The translations under genes were made by a program, and so were the position numbers. From Phanerochaete sordida (Eukaryota > Basidiomycota > Agaricomycetes > Polyporales > Phanerochaetaceae), in assembly GCA_019973155.2 (NCBI GenBank), contig BPQB01000001.1, positions 496,001 to 560,000 of the forward strand: a DNA stretch of 64,000 bases. Reading direction: 5' to 3'. The notes beneath the pieces are model-generated. The model did not search any database, was not told where the DNA came from, and saw nothing but the letters and a program-made list of their open reading frames with translations. Below, piece by piece: positions 1 through 12,100 of this stretch. How positions within the stretch are numbered: the stretch's first letter is position 1; every line of letters begins with the position of its first letter.

Positions 1-57
1 GATCAGCCGCCACAGGGCTGACGCGCCGCGCTGCGTCTGTGCTTCCTCCGCCCGCAG

Positions 58-274
58 CGCAACCAGGTGCACAACGAGCTCAGCGTCGAGAAGATCGTCA
101 GGAACCGGTCACTGGACGGTGAGCCCCATCAGCCTGGGCGGGCCCCGCGCGCGAGCTCATTGCAGATTGCTTTGCCACGCATCAGCGTTCCGCACGCGCT
201 GCAGGTATTTTGAGCCGCCGCTCACGGATGCCGACGCGCGCAAGTGGTGGGAGGCCGCGCAGGCGGGCCGCTGA
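58..274 (+). CDS. 3' end of an unrecognised gene (partial)
   Basis: Two exon-like stretches are visible. One follows a pyrimidine-rich acceptor and reads RNQVHNELSVEKIVRNR up to a possible donor near 107-119. The other starts around 205 after a CAG acceptor and reads YFEPPLTDADARKWWEAAQ before a TGA at 272-274. Both have the composition of real protein, and the second looks like a natural C-terminus. The strong donor at 119 leaves the two pieces out of phase, and only a weak donor near 108 would join them, so the junction is unresolved. The rest of the gene lies left of the window. I do not recognise the family. Confidence 0.35.
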
Positions 275-597
275 GACTGCGCGCGCGCAAGGGCCTCGGA
301 GAGCGAGGGGCGTGCCCGTGCCCGTGCATGACTCATGTGCCGTTACGACGCGGCAGATACCTACCTGCTATGCCCTGCAATGCGAACAACATGGATTATA
401 TGCGCGCGCGCTGCGGCACAGATGCTGGTCTCGCGTGCATGCACCGTGGTGTCCGGAGTCTTGCGCGGCTGCACGCAAGTCGTGTGCCCGATGACGACAA
501 GGGCTGCCCGCGCGGCTAGGCTGACTACGGAGGCGGTCTGCATTCAGTGGCTGGCACGCGTTCTCACACCGCGACCGTCACCACCTAGCACTCAGCG
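275..597. other. Intergenic, GC-rich
   Basis: GC-rich, alternating purine-pyrimidine sequence between the preceding stop and the GILT start. Overlapping frames here have biased composition (Arg/Ala/Cys rich) and no homology I can recognise. It presumably holds the GILT promoter; no clear TATA box is visible. Confidence 0.4.
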
Positions 598-1456
598 ATG
601 CACACCAGGACTCTCGCTACGATACTCGCGACAGGCATCGCGCTCGCGCAGGGCTACGCTTTGCAGGATTCGGGCGCTCAGGTGCCAATGGCGGGCGAGC
701 CGCCTGCAGACACGAAGGTGCCGGTTCTGCTGGGCGTCATGAGCGCATGTCCGGACGCGCTCGTCTGCGAGTCGGTCTTCAACCACGTCCTGCAGAAGGT
801 CGGCGACAAGGTGGACCTGGATCTCACGTTCATCGGACAGTAAGCACCGCGCGCTGCGCCCTGTGCTGCGCTCATGCAGCAGGGCTTCTGCAGGCCGAAC
901 GCCTCCGAGCCCGCCTTCGGCGTCACCTGCAAGCACGGCGCGGTCGAGTGCGCGGGGAACGTGCAGGAGCTCTGCGCGATCAAGTATGCGGAGCGCGCGA
1001 CGTGGTGGCGCTTCATCCAGTGCCAGAACTTCGAGGGCCGCTACGAGGTCGGCAAGCCCGAGACCGCGCTCAAGTGCGCGAGGGCCGTCGGCATCGACTG
1101 GGCGGACAGCGACATCGGGCGGTGCGCCGGGCCCGACGGGAGCGGGACGGGCGAGGAGGGCGTAGGACTCCTGCTCGAGAGCGTCAAGAACACGACGAGG
1201 CTGGGCATCGAGTAAGCGGGTCACGCTGTCGCGCGTGTATGCGTGCTGATCGCGCCTCCAGGAAAAGTTGCACGATTCTCATTAGCGGCAAGCAGGTCTG
1301 CATCCGGGACGAGACCTGGAAGGAGTGTGAGGTGCGACTACCCCGTGGTCAGCTAATTGGGCGCACCTGATGTCTTCGTCATAGGGTGGTCATGCACCAG
1401 AGGACTTCGTCCGGCAGATCAACGAGGAGTACGAGAGGCTGAATATTCGCAACTGA
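598..1456 (+). CDS. GILT-family lysosomal/secreted thiol reductase
   Basis: Four exons (598-839, 894-1211, 1262-1331, 1385-1456) join in phase to 233 residues. An N-terminal signal peptide (LATILATGIALAQG) is followed by the GILT core: VPVLLGVMSACPDALVCES, then FGVTCKHGAVECAGNVQELCA, which carries the family's CQHGxxECxxNxxxxC-type signature, and a paired-Cys C-terminal part (SCTILISGKQVCI). Family members reduce disulfides of substrates in acidic compartments or outside the cell. The first active-site segment reads CPDALVC, so a canonical CxxC pair is not present there; fungal members often show this CPDA form. Family assignment is strong, but enzymatic activity is inferred. The gene ends 57 bp from the convergent YOS1 stop. 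Confidence 0.85.
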
Positions 1457-1513
1457 CAGCACGGGGAGAAATATCGGACACGGCTGCATGGCTCGAGCGT
1501 ACTCTTGTAATAT

Positions 1514-1921
1514 TTAGCGTCCCCAGAAGAGTTCATATAGTATGACAACCAAGTTCACGGATATCAGAGGTACTGTCGCCAAACAAAAATGTTAGGGACC
1601 CCGGGAAGGAAACGAGAGGTTAACCACGCACTTCTCATCAAGGTTCTTACAGCACTAATGAGGTTGATGAGCCGCGCCTTTATGCCAATGTCCTGCCCCG
1701 CGAGGCCCGTCTGGTCGTACGGCTGCGCATACTGCTGCGCGTACCCGGCCTGTTGCGCCTGGACCTGGGTCGACGCCCAGCCGACTGCACCCGTCAATAC
1801 TCGTGCAGGCGCGTGCGGGCGCGGGACACGTACTCCGCGCGAGGAAGCGGTCCTCGCTGAGGACCGCCATGGCGTTTATGAGGAGGAGGCCGACGTAGAG
1901 GATCGAGCCGAGCGTGAGCAT
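1514..1921 (-). CDS. YOS1: Yos1/IER3IP1-like ER-Golgi transport protein
   Basis: Three exons on the minus strand (1921-1834, 1784-1632, 1572-1514) give 99 residues. The N-terminus LGSILYVGLLLINAMAVL is the first membrane span, followed by the near-invariant SEDRFLARIGW. A Gln/Ala/Tyr-rich linker leads to GIKARLINLISAVRTLMR and a second hydrophobic span IPLISVNLVVILYELF. This is the full Yos1 architecture; the protein is slightly longer than the roughly 80-90 residues of yeast and animal homologues because of the linker. Yos1 associates with Yip1-Yif1 and is needed for COPII vesicle transport from the ER. The conserved residues span both splice junctions, which confirms the introns. Confidence 0.93.
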
Positions 1922-2107
1922 CGTGGGCGTGCGTGCAGAGGTGGTGGTGCTGCGGCGAGACCAGTCAAGGCCTGCGGAGGCGTGCTGGGGGACGTGGAGG
2001 TCTGGTGGAAGTGTGGGTGATGTGGAGGCTCGCGGCTCGCGCCTCGGAGGCGACACGGGCGCCCTGAGCGCCTAACGCCCAACTCTTCCTCAACCACATC
2101 CTGCGCG

Positions 2108-3092
2108 ATGCAGTCCGTCGGAGGCGCACTGCGACGAGGTGCGCGGATTTGGAATTGATGTTATGTGACTAGGACTAATGCTTTGGATGTAGCAGGACTT
2201 GCGGCATCCTCCGCGAGGAGCATCCAGGCGGGGCCGTCTACACGTCTTCCGGCATGGGACGCAAAGCGACAGTACGTCCTTCAGGCCTTCGTACTCACGC
2301 ACGTAATTCACGCTCTATGCAGTGCCTCTTTCAAGAGCCCCATGTCATGGCTCCGGGATACCTTGGACCTGAAGTTCCGCCAGCAACCCTCAGAAAAGGA
2401 ACTCGAGCAGGCACGGAGGCAGCAAATTGAGAAGGGCCAGGGCAGCGTCTTCGACTCCCTGCCGACGATGGTTGAGGAGCCCGAAAAGGCTGAGCTGCTC
2501 GTTGCGCAGCCCAAGGCCAAGAGCAAGAAGGCCTCCGAGGTGCGCCGCGAGTAATGTTACCTCGCTGGCTGGCGTATTGACTCCCCCTCCAGCACAAGTA
2601 CTCGACTGCGAGCTTCAAGATCTCTCACCGGAAGCTGAACATGCTTGGTCGTCAAATTGCTGGAAAGCCTATCGACGCCGCCATCCTCCAGATGCAGTTC
2701 AGCGAGAAGCGCGCAAGTAAGCGTATCAAGAGCATGCTCGTCGTTGCGAAGGACCATGCTGTCCAGAAGGGTCTCAATGAGAAGAAGCTGGTCGTCTGTG
2801 CGTGACCCGCACTCCTCTTATGGTCGTATTCGCTGAAGCATTCTGCCCCCCAGCGGAAGCCTGGGTCGCAAAGGGTCAAAATGTCCTGAAGCGAATGGAG
2901 CCCAAGGGACGAGGTACCCACGGTATCAGGCAACACCCCGACACGAGTCTGCACGTCATGTTGAGGGAAGGCAAGACTAGGGCTCAGCTTATGCAGGAAG
3001 AGAAGAAGAGGAAACTCGGGCGCATAGTCTCGGCAGGGTACACTAGGGAAGATGTGCCTCTGAGAAATCCTGGACCTGCCTGGGCGTGGTAG
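2108..3092 (+). CDS. MRPL22: Mitochondrial large-subunit ribosomal protein uL22m
   Basis: Five exons (2108-2138, 2193-2271, 2323-2539, 2593-2797, 2854-3092) sum to 256 residues. The first about 40 residues are basic and Ser/Ala-rich without acidic residues ([23 protein letters not shown]), as expected for a mitochondrial presequence. The conserved core is [40 protein letters not shown], then EAWVAKG and [15 protein letters not shown], the uL22 hallmark that lines the peptide exit tunnel in the mitoribosome. The first two small exons are chosen from good donors (GTGCGC, GTACGT), a CTAAT branch-like motif and exact phase. The two 5' junctions are less certain than the rest. Confidence 0.88.
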
Positions 3093-3290
3093 ACTACGGC
3101 TCTCCGTATTGTTTTCTCCACGTAGAGTGCTACACAGCTGTCCCAGTTCTCTCTGTTCACTCGTCCGAGCACTCGCCAAGCTAAGCGCGCAATATAGCCG
3201 TGCATCATGCGCGCTTGCTATTTCGGTCTCGCAAGTTACACGTCTGCAGTCGCGCCTCTCATCGTCGGTCGACCCGACACCACCACAACC

Positions 3291-5035
3291 ATGGCCGGAC
3301 TCTGGCGGAGCCGCGCCGCACTTCTGCTGCTCAGCCTGCTCTCTCCTCTCGTCTCTGCGGAGCACTCGTTCGAAAACACCGCCATCGTCCGCACCGTCGA
3401 GCTCGGCGGGTCGCTCGTGCACGTCACGACCACCTACGCGGTGCGCGCGCTCGAGGATGGCTCCAGCATCTACACGGTCGCGCTCGCCGAGGACGAGCAC
3501 AAGAAGACGAGCTGGATCCAGGCGAAGATGAAGGGCGAGACCGCGTCCCTGCCCCTCGAGCACTTCGGACTGAACCCGAACACGTATGTCTGCGAACCTA
3601 CGCTGAGCGCCGTCCCCGTCGAGTGACCCGTGTGTGCTTCGCGTTCCAGGGGCGCATACCTGTATGCCGTCGAGTTTCCGAAGGCCCTGAAGGCGAACGC
3701 CTCGGCGAATCTTGTCCTGGAGACCGTCCAGACCCACGCTACGTACCCTTGGCCGCAAGTCGCTGCTCAGAAGGACCAGCAGTACCTGAAGTACGAGGCC
3801 GACCTCTTCGTCCTGAGCCCGTACTACACTTCGGTGCAGCGCACCAAAATCAGGTGCGTCGCTCGCGTGAAATGAGGGTTGCTTCCTCATCTTCCCCGCA
3901 GGGCACCGACTCCCCAGATCAATGCGTACACGACACCAGAAGACATGGAGTCCTTCACGCAGGATGCACCCGTGACGAAGTCAGGTGCGACGGTCACATA
4001 CGGGCCCTACAGCAACATTCCGTCGAGCGCGAACCGCGACTTCGTGGAAGGCGTGCAGAAGCGCATCTCCGTCCAGTACAACTACCCTGGCCCCAAGCTG
4101 GAGGTCACGAAGCTGGAACGCGCGGCGGAGATCTCGCACTGGGGCGCGAATCTCAACATCCAGGACAACATCTGGCTGCACAACGCGGGCCCAGCGTGCG
4201 TCCGTCCTGATTCTGCCTCGCCTCATTGCTAACGCAATCAAATGCGCAGTCTCAAGGGGCACTTCTCTCGCCTAGAGTTCCAGTCGCAGAACTACTACAA
4301 CAAGATTTCGCCGTCCACCCTCGTGTCCATCGCTCTTCACCTGCCTGCAGGCGTCCACGACGTGTACTACTACGATCTTAACGGCAATGTCTCCACTTCG
4401 CGCCTGCGCACCACTCCTTCGGTTCCCAAGGGGTCGAACTCGAACCAGTACACGCTCTTCGAGATGCGTCCGCGTTACCCCGTTCTTGGCGGCTGGAACT
4501 ACAGCTTCACCCTTGGATGGGACTCGCCCCTGGCCGACTACGCGGGTTACGACAAGGAGTCGGGCAGCTACCTCGTTGGCGTTCCCCTACAGACCCTGGT
4601 CCCCGGCGCTGTGGTCGACGAAGCAGAGATCAAGATCATCCTTCCCGAGGGCGCTACGTGAGTGCCTAGCTTGCCGCCCGTGTCCAAAACTGGGCTCTGG
4701 CGACTGACGACCCTTCACAGCGATATCAAGTTCTATCCGCCGTTCCCAGCTGTGATGAACAGCGTCTCCGAGCACATCACCTATCTCGACACCAAGGGGC
4801 GCCCAGCTATCACCCTCCAGTACCAGCAGCTGACCGACAAGCACACCGGCGTCATCTTTGTGAGAACGACTGTATTCCTTTGTCCAGCGCGCGTCGAGCT
4901 AACCGCATGCAGGTCTCGTACAAGGTTCCGTTCTCAGCGCATCTGACAAAGCCGCTCGCAGTTGCAACGGCGCTGATGGGCCTTTTCGCTCTCGCGTTCG
5001 CATGGAAGCGCGTTGACACTCGGATACAGAAGTAG
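3291..5035 (+). CDS. OST1: Ribophorin I / OST1, oligosaccharyltransferase subunit
   Basis: Six exons (3291-3583, 3650-3853, 3902-4195, 4250-4657, 4721-4859, 4913-5035) encode 486 residues. A clear signal peptide (LLLLSLLSPLVSA) precedes the lumenal ribophorin I domain, including FENTAIVRTVEL, PYYTSVQRTKIR, GPYSNIPS and the EISHWGANLNIQDN block typical of the family. One C-terminal membrane span (VATALMGLFALAFAW) is followed by a short basic cytosolic tail. The length equals that of fungal Ost1. The protein is a lumenal scaffold of the ER complex that transfers glycans to Asn residues. Long minus-strand frames that overlap this gene are antisense shadows. Confidence 0.95.
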
Positions 5036-5245
5036 ATCTTTTACTCCGCCTTGATAGTGTACCGCCCGGACTGAAAAAGGATTTTTCTGCTCTTGCCATC
5101 CCTACGACAATCGTGCGAGTGCGTGAGGTCGGCATCACACGAGGTGCGATAGAATGAACGAGAAGCCTATTGTACATGTCCTTTTGGCAGGACTACACCA
5201 ACAAACAATCCAGCGCGCGCTGGGCGGCACTCTACTGGCGCCGAA

Positions 5246-5933
5246 CTACCCGCGACGCATGAAGCTGTGCACCGTGAACAGGGTACAGCCCGGAGGAGTG
5301 GGCGACCTGGAACACGGATGATGAGTCGGCGGGTTCCATGTGGCTAGGTCGGAGGTGCAAAATGCTCACCCTCGCAAGAACAAGAACAGCCCCATGAGGC
5401 CGTCCGCATTCTGGCAGCCGTAGTACACGCCGCCGTTGTTCGCCGTGCCGAGCTCGTAGAAGAGCTGTGTCCCCTGCCACCGCCAGGTCCCGCCGCGCAC
5501 GACGTCGCCGCGCGGCGTGCCGACGACGATCTGCAGCGGCATGCCCTCCGCGCGCGTCCCGTTCACGACTTGCACGGGATATATCGTCGACGCGTTGTGA
5601 TAGTTGAAGAGCTGCGCGCCGTGGATGTAGAACAAGGGCGGCACGCGGGCCTTCTTGACCGTCGCGTTCCCCGTCAGGCCTGCGCGCCGTCAGCCAGGGC
5701 CGCCGGACCTGCGCGTGGGGCGACGCACCGTGCGGAGCATCAATGCTGAAGTAGAACGGGCTCTGCCCCGGCTCGTCGCTCGCATGCCCGCTTGCGGAAG
5801 GCCCAAGGGCCTCCAGGGCTGTCATCCCTGGCACGAGCGAGCCGATCGAGGACCAGCTCGTCACACCCTCGAAGGACGGCATTGCCAAGACGCCGATCAG
5901 CCATGAGGCGCAAAGGAAGAGATACGCGAGCAT
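5246..5933 (-). CDS. Predicted secreted protein of unknown function
   Basis: Three exons (5933-5729, 5679-5370, 5306-5246) give 191 residues. The N-terminus MLAYLFLCASWLIGVLA is a good signal peptide. The mature part has two N-glycosylation sequons (NAT, NAS) close together, and segments such as VPPLFYIHGAQLFNYHNAS and GGVYYGCQNADGLMGLFLF. The C-terminus after the third exon is TPPGCTLFTVHSFMRRG. The repeated 'W/F-polar-polar-L-F/Y' pattern and two cysteines suggest a small beta-rich secreted fold. I do not recognise a named family. It is transcribed divergently from the BRCT gene. Confidence 0.7.
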
Positions 5934-6561
5934 TTTTTCTGTCGTGCGGGGAGTCGTACGAGGGGCGAGGGGCGGCACCGGCGGAGAAGAGGGCTGCCCA
6001 CTCGTCGACGGTGCCGGCTTATATCCTCGACATCGCCGCCGTCGCACACATGCTCGAGAACGCGGATGCGGAGAAATTAGACTCGGGGCAAAGGCATTGA
6101 CGACATCGAAGGCTCCAGTGACCGAGGAAAGCGCATTCGAGCCGCTTGCGCGGCGGGCCAAATGACCTCTGGATTCCGAGGATTCATGCTGTTAGGGCGG
6201 ATCGCCACGTATGCCGGCAATGCTCGTATTCGTTGGATGTACTTTGCCGTCATATGACTGTCCGCAGAGCCTTCGACAGTTGCCGTATGCATGAGGATAA
6301 ATCAAGGTGATGCCTCGGAATAAAGGGCGGATAATACGGTGGGCGGCTGTCGCGCGCGCTTTGTCTGCGCGGATTGTTTGGCGTGGACAAACAGCGCGTT
6401 GCCACGTGGGGGCGGCAGGCGCGCTGTGGCCCGACCGGGACTTTGGTTCGTTCCTCGCCACGGTCAATCCACCGCCCTCGCCCTTTGTCGGGCCAAGGCA
6501 TGTAAATAGTTCTTTATTTTCACTCTTTTTGTACATATTCCTGTCTGCTCCGCACACCACC
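5934..6561. promoter_or_regulatory. Divergent intergenic region
   Basis: 628 bp separate two gene starts facing away from each other (secreted protein and BRCT protein). The part before 6562 has a T-rich tract with pyrimidine-rich sequence running into ACCACC directly before the ATG, as expected of a fungal promoter/5' UTR. No gene is visible. Confidence 0.4.
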
Positions 6562-7527
6562 ATGGACAAGTTCGTGACCATCCTCAAGCCGTCAACCGCA
6601 AGAACGCTCGCCGCCGCCACAGGCGAAAGTTCCGCCGGGGGGAAACAACAGAAGCAGAAGGCGCGCCCGGCGTATCGATACAACCCGTACAGCGACGCCG
6701 AGGCGAACAAGCGGCAGCCCGGCGACTGGAAGGAGAAACGGAGGGTCGAAAAGTGAGCCCTGCGCCGCGGATATCTTTTTTTCTCCGCCACAGCTGACCG
6801 CGCCCCAGCCTGCTCGCGCCGCTCGTGAAGAATGGGGTAAAACCGACGCGCGCGGTGCTCACGAAACACCTGCTGAGCACGCTCGCCGACGAGTCGAACC
6901 CGATCACCCATTCTGATATCTCGCAACGGTCGGGTCAGTCCTGTTGCGGCACAATCTCCACATGCACGGTCGCCGGGCTGACCACCGTCCTATAGACTAC
7001 GTGAACTCGACCGCGACGGGCCATCAGCGCTCAGATGGCCGCGGACACCACAAGCCCTACCTCGAGGCCCGCGGCCAGAAGCTCGCAGAACAGCTGCCGG
7101 CGCACGACTCCGCCCCTGAAACGGACGTGCTGCGCGGCGTGCGGGTGTACATCGACGGCTATCTCGCGAATTCCACCGACATCGAGATGAAGAGGACCGT
7201 GAAGCTCGCCGGCGGCGATGTCATGTGAGTCCGGCCGCCCCTGCGCCCGCCACCCGCTCACCCGCGGCCCGCAGGTACACCGCCTCTGGCGCCACACACA
7301 TCCTGACCTCACAGCAGCTGAGCGGGTCCAAGACGCAGAAGATCCTCGCCGGAGGCTCGCGGAGCATCGTCCACGTCGTGCGCCCAGAGTGGATCACTGA
7401 AAGCATCGCGGCGGGGAAGAGGCTGCCCGAGCGCAGGTACTCGGTGCTCCCCAAGGGGACCTCTAAGAGCCTCGTCGACATGCTGGAGGCTGGTCCCTCC
7501 CGCGGTGTGCCCGCACGGCCAGAATAA
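6562..7527 (+). CDS. REV1-like single-BRCT-domain protein
   Basis: Four exons (6562-6752, 6809-6933, 7035-7224, 7275-7527) encode 252 residues. After a basic N-terminal half (KQQKQKARPAYRYNPYSDAE) comes one BRCT domain, about residues 125-225: LRGVRVYIDGYLANSTDIEM, LAGGDVMYTASGATHILTSQ, then VHVVRPEWITESIAAGKRLP, with the conserved Trp of BRCT helix 3. The domain resembles the N-terminal BRCT of REV1 (vYIdGY, THIia, vkPeWi.eSi.ag). The protein stops shortly after it, with no polymerase domain downstream before 9.1 kb. A role in DNA damage response is inferred from the fold only. Confidence 0.8.
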
Positions 7528-9161
7528 CCGGGTGCATCTGTGTGAGACTTGTCTGCGATCTCTCTGACCTCGGCATATGGTCATAAACACAATGCATTTA
7601 TTGTTGACATTTAGGCTATCGTGCAGAGTGCGAGCACCACATCACCGCCCGCTGAAGCACTAGAGCTCGGGTTCCGGCCTTGTTCCTTCGTATGGTGTTG
7701 TGTGTTAGGGGCACGACCTTTGTCCACCGTTGCGTTGTGCGGTGCTACCGCGATGTTGAACATTCAGGCCTTTAGGTGCGTTGTGAAGGGTCTCCGCCAA
7801 AGATCTAGCCTTATTTTGAAGATCTGCAGCAAGCTTTCCTACTACTTGTGCGCCTCACTTCGATTGATTGAGCGGGCAGAATACATCTATTTGAGGTAGC
7901 AGATGAGTTTCTGAACTCCGCCTCTCCGCAGGAGACTAACTTACCTCCTCGACATCTGCCGGGACCCCGAGAGATGCTTGCTCGGCTTGCCGTGGCTCCT
8001 CGCGGCTAGCCTCGGCGGTCTTACGACAGCTAGGCAAACAAAGTGCGGCACAATTCCGAATGCGGCCATGCAGGCGGCGGTGCGGGCTGCAGTGGTTCTT
8101 CCACCACCTGCCCTGCATAGCACTCGGCTTCCCTGGGGATGGCCGAGCCAGGCAATGACGGTCGCCGAGGGACACCGACGGACGGGCCTTCTCACTGCGA
8201 GCTGGACCTGCGCGTGCACGGCGGCGGTTTCAGGCGCGCCATCGCGCTTCTCGCACGTCGTGTCTCGCCCCACGCGCGCCCCGCGCCCGCGCAGGCGCGT
8301 CCGACTCGCATGCGTCGTCAATGTCGGCGCACGGGCTTGGCGCGTGCCTCGGACGGGCCACGCTGGCCCCGAAGCTCGGGAGCCCGCCGCGGGTGCACGC
8401 CTGGCGAGGACTGTGATTCGCCTGCCCGGGCTTGCGTCATGCGCATCGACACGCCTGCGAGCCCCCGGCTTACCGAGCGCGCCGCGCCGCGGGCACATTG
8501 CTTAGCAATGTGACACCGGGCTCCGGCAGGCGTGCGTGCGACGGCGCAGGACGCCTTGGCGCGGCAGAGAGTGCTCCTGCGGCAGGGTTAGCGAATGTGG
8601 GGCGGGCTTTCAAGTTGCAAGGCTCTCGGTGCTCACCTAGCAAAGTTCGGCCCCGGGAGCGGCGGCGTGGGCCCCTGAACTCGACATCCACATAGATTGC
8701 CGAGCCGGTAATCGCGACATCGGGAATTAAAGCCTATTGGTAGTCAAACGAGCGGAAGCTGCTGCAGGTTGCAATACGCTCCGCCGCGGCTCTCCTGTCG
8801 TTCTTCGTGAACCTGACGGCGCTTGCTGCGTTGTGGGTGACGGTGTGTGCAGACGCCCATGATATGCTTGTTTCACAGACAGATCTGTCGCTTGCGCAGA
8901 CCGTCTGCGTGCGTTGGACAGCGTGTCGGGGTGTCTTGGAGACGAGCTCTGTGGTCAATGTAGAAATCAGAAATTCGTGGTGAAAATGAGGCACGCGACA
9001 GGGCGGTCGGCAACGCCACGTGGGAAGGACCGCCGTCATACAGCGACCGCGGGGCTTCACCCCGCCCACCGCCGCTCCTTGCGCATAACCCGCACCTCGT
9101 GTCCCGTCCCACGCAAAATCACTCTCTTTATATACCCTAATATTCCGCCATTATTCCCTGC
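7528..9161. other. Intergenic, no supported gene
   Basis: The 1.6 kb between the BRCT gene and EFR3 contains a very GC-rich stretch (about 7.95-8.7 kb) with overlapping open frames on both strands of up to 185 codons. Their Arg/Ala/Pro/Cys-rich composition is what random GC-rich DNA gives. The last 60 bp before EFR3 are AT-richer (TTTATATACCC) and probably form its core promoter. Confidence 0.5.
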
Positions 9162-12100
9162 ATGCATCTCCCCTTCACCCCTAACCATGTCCAACTCATA
9201 TCGGCGTGCTACCCTCCGAATGCAGCCCTCCTCACCGCCGGCCCCGATTACAGACCCAACTCACAGGAGCTCTCGCGCATGACATACTATGCCTCCAATC
9301 GGCCAGGAAAAATTAACAAGCTCGCCAGCGAATTGGAGAAGCGCGTCAGGCTGGATTGTCGAAAGGCAAAGGCTGGTAACATCCGGGCCCGCTCGTACGT
9401 GCTTGCACCCTCCGCTACGGACTGAAGCCAACACCGCACTTTCAGGTCTTTACTCATAACGCTCGCCATTATCAAGGCTCTCGCAACCGAGTGTCGCCGA
9501 GACCTCCCGCTCCTGACCGCGTCTCTTCTCGCCTCGGTCAACGTTACCCTTACTACGCTTTCGAGCGACTTGGAGATTGCTGCAAGAGCGGGCAGTGTGG
9601 TGAGCAAGATCTCCGCTCGTCCCAAGTACTATTGCGAATCATGCACAGTTCACAGCATGGACAACCTACACAGACGGCCATTTGATAGGGGTCGACCAGT
9701 CCATTACCCAGGACTACATGTCCTGCCTTCGAGCCTTCACTGCGCTCGGACGCTTCGAATCGCAAGACCAAGAGGTCACGAACCGGTACGCTGCAAAGAA
9801 CTTCTATGGTATGGCTGTGCTCATGCTTACGCAGGACGCGACTGGTCGGCCTCGCCGCCTTGACAGGCGTGGTCACCTCAGAAGCGCTGTACCATTCCAC
9901 CCAACAACTGAAGACGCAAGTGTCAATATTCATGGCCGCATTTGTCGCGCCATTACTGGTGGTGGAGGTTCTCTCCCTAGACCAAGAGTGAGTGTCCTAT
10001 TCGAAGAGTAACCGAACTAGTCTAACGCGGCCCCAGGGTGTCCGATGTTAAAACCCAGCCCAACTCTCCATATCTCAGTGACTTCCGCAATCGGCCAACT
10101 ATGGAACGGCGCGCAACATCCATCCACCTTCATGTCACCGGAGAGCTTGGCCCTGCGGGGAAAGACGTAGCCAACGCGGCGATGCGCGCCTTATCTGCTC
10201 TATTCGAGCACTCCAACGGCTCCCAGGCAGGCGTGTCAATCCAGGCAGCTATAGATAGCTTCAACGAAATTTCCGCATGGGACAAACCTGAGCATTGTCG
10301 CTGGTTTGCGGTGCGCGCGGCCGAATGGACGCAATACCAATACCGTTATTCAATCCCCACCCGGCTCGTGGAGTGTCTCGTACAAGACCAGGACGCCCCT
10401 CATACCACCGACCGACATCGCACGCTCGCGGCGATGATTACATCTGTGTTCACATCACCCATACCCCTCGTCAACCTCTCGACGTCGGACATCATCTCAA
10501 GCCTGATAAGTGTCATCCTCCGGAGGGTCGCGAAGGACCCGGACGACATCCTGCTTCCCGCACTCGTCGAGTGCATCGCCTCTCTGGGCACGCATGTCTA
10601 CTATGCTGACCAGATCCAGGACCTTGCTGGTGAGCTGATCAGCCGGCTCACCGCGGTCGAGACCAACGGCGTTCCCGTCAATGGGAAGTCCGACCTTGGC
10701 CGGGTCAGGACCGAAGCCGTACGATGTCTCCTTGCTGGGTTGCTCAGCCTGATACATGCGGCCGAAGTCCACGACGTCTCGAAAGAGGACGGGGACGAGT
10801 GCAAGACGGTGCACCGCGCGGCACTCGCGGAGTCTGGACTCACCGTGCACGTCGAGGCGGAGGGAAAATCCGCGCGCGCGGATGGACACGTCAAACCGTC
10901 ACGACGGGCAAGCGTCTCGCCAGAGGTCTGGCAGGACACGCTGTCGCTGTTGTGCGACGGGGATTACTCCGTGCGAGCGGATTACTGCTCGACGCTCGTG
11001 ACCTACCTGGAGCGCGAGATCCCCAAGCTGTGGGACTTTACCGACGTCGACGGCGTCAAGCGCATCCGGCCGATCGCAGAGGGTCCGACGCAGCAGGCGA
11101 GCATAAACTACAGCGTGCTCTTCGGCGACGCGACGACGCGGCTGCTGAACGCGCTGCACGCGCACCTGTACGTGCTTGCGACGTCCACGAACCTCGGTGT
11201 CGCGACGGCGTCGCACACGCCGTCCTCGCAGCGCTCCGTCAACGGCGACACGGCGGACGATAAGTCGCAGGGCGAGGACACGGAGGAGAACGCGCCAAGC
11301 CGCCGCAGCCTCGCGCTCCCGCGCACGCGCAAGCAGAGCGTCATGCAGCGCCTCCTCCGCAACATCCCCGCGAAGCTCTCGTCCTTCGCGAGCGTGTCCG
11401 CGACCCTCTCCGACTACGGCAACATGCTTGCCGTCCTCAGGGCCGTGCAGCTGAACCTGCCCATCCGCGGCCTCCTGACCGGTGTGCCGATGCTGCTGGC
11501 GCTCGACACTGCGCTGCAGGGCGAGACGTCGACCGACGCTGCTTCTGTGCAGCGCGTACAAGCGATTCGGGAGCTGCTTGCGCAGACGTGGCTATCGATA
11601 GGCAAGGTCTGGTGCTGTCAGGGGGTCATTGACATCGCTCAGAAGGTAAGAAAGATGACTCTTGTAGATCGAACTGGATTAAGCTTCATGCAGGCAATTC
11701 CGGACGGATACGAGAACAGGCTACCGACTCTACCGGACGCATCCCAGGGCTCATTCCATGCTCCTAGAACACCTGTTCCCATGGCCGAGAGCGCACCGGA
11801 GGGCTCGGTACGTGCCCTGGACACAGAAGGCCTTCTCCTTGCGCTCGTGTCGTGCGAGACAGTACAAGAAGCAACCAGTCTGGACCGCCAAGGCCTCTTG
11901 CGGAAATTCACCGCGCCGTGGTCGGCGGAGTCATCGTTCAAAGAGGGTCAGCCCTGTCTCCTTTTCAGCTAATCCGTTCTTACTGACAGTCCTCTGCAGA
12001 CGGCCAGCCACCCAGCGCCAACCTGCGGAACGGCGACGGTCTCGCCCCGCTGATGAAGGTCCCACACGCGTTCATGCCGCTCGAGAACCTGTCGCGGGCG

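Noticed and set aside
2652..3890. 412-codon minus-strand open frame
   Set aside because: It lies antisense to well-supported MRPL22 and OST1 exons and has Arg/Leu-rich shadow composition.
7941..8513. Overlapping 124-185-codon frames on both strands
   Set aside because: The region is extremely GC-rich, so stops are rare by chance. No domain, signal peptide or splice-linked continuation is seen.
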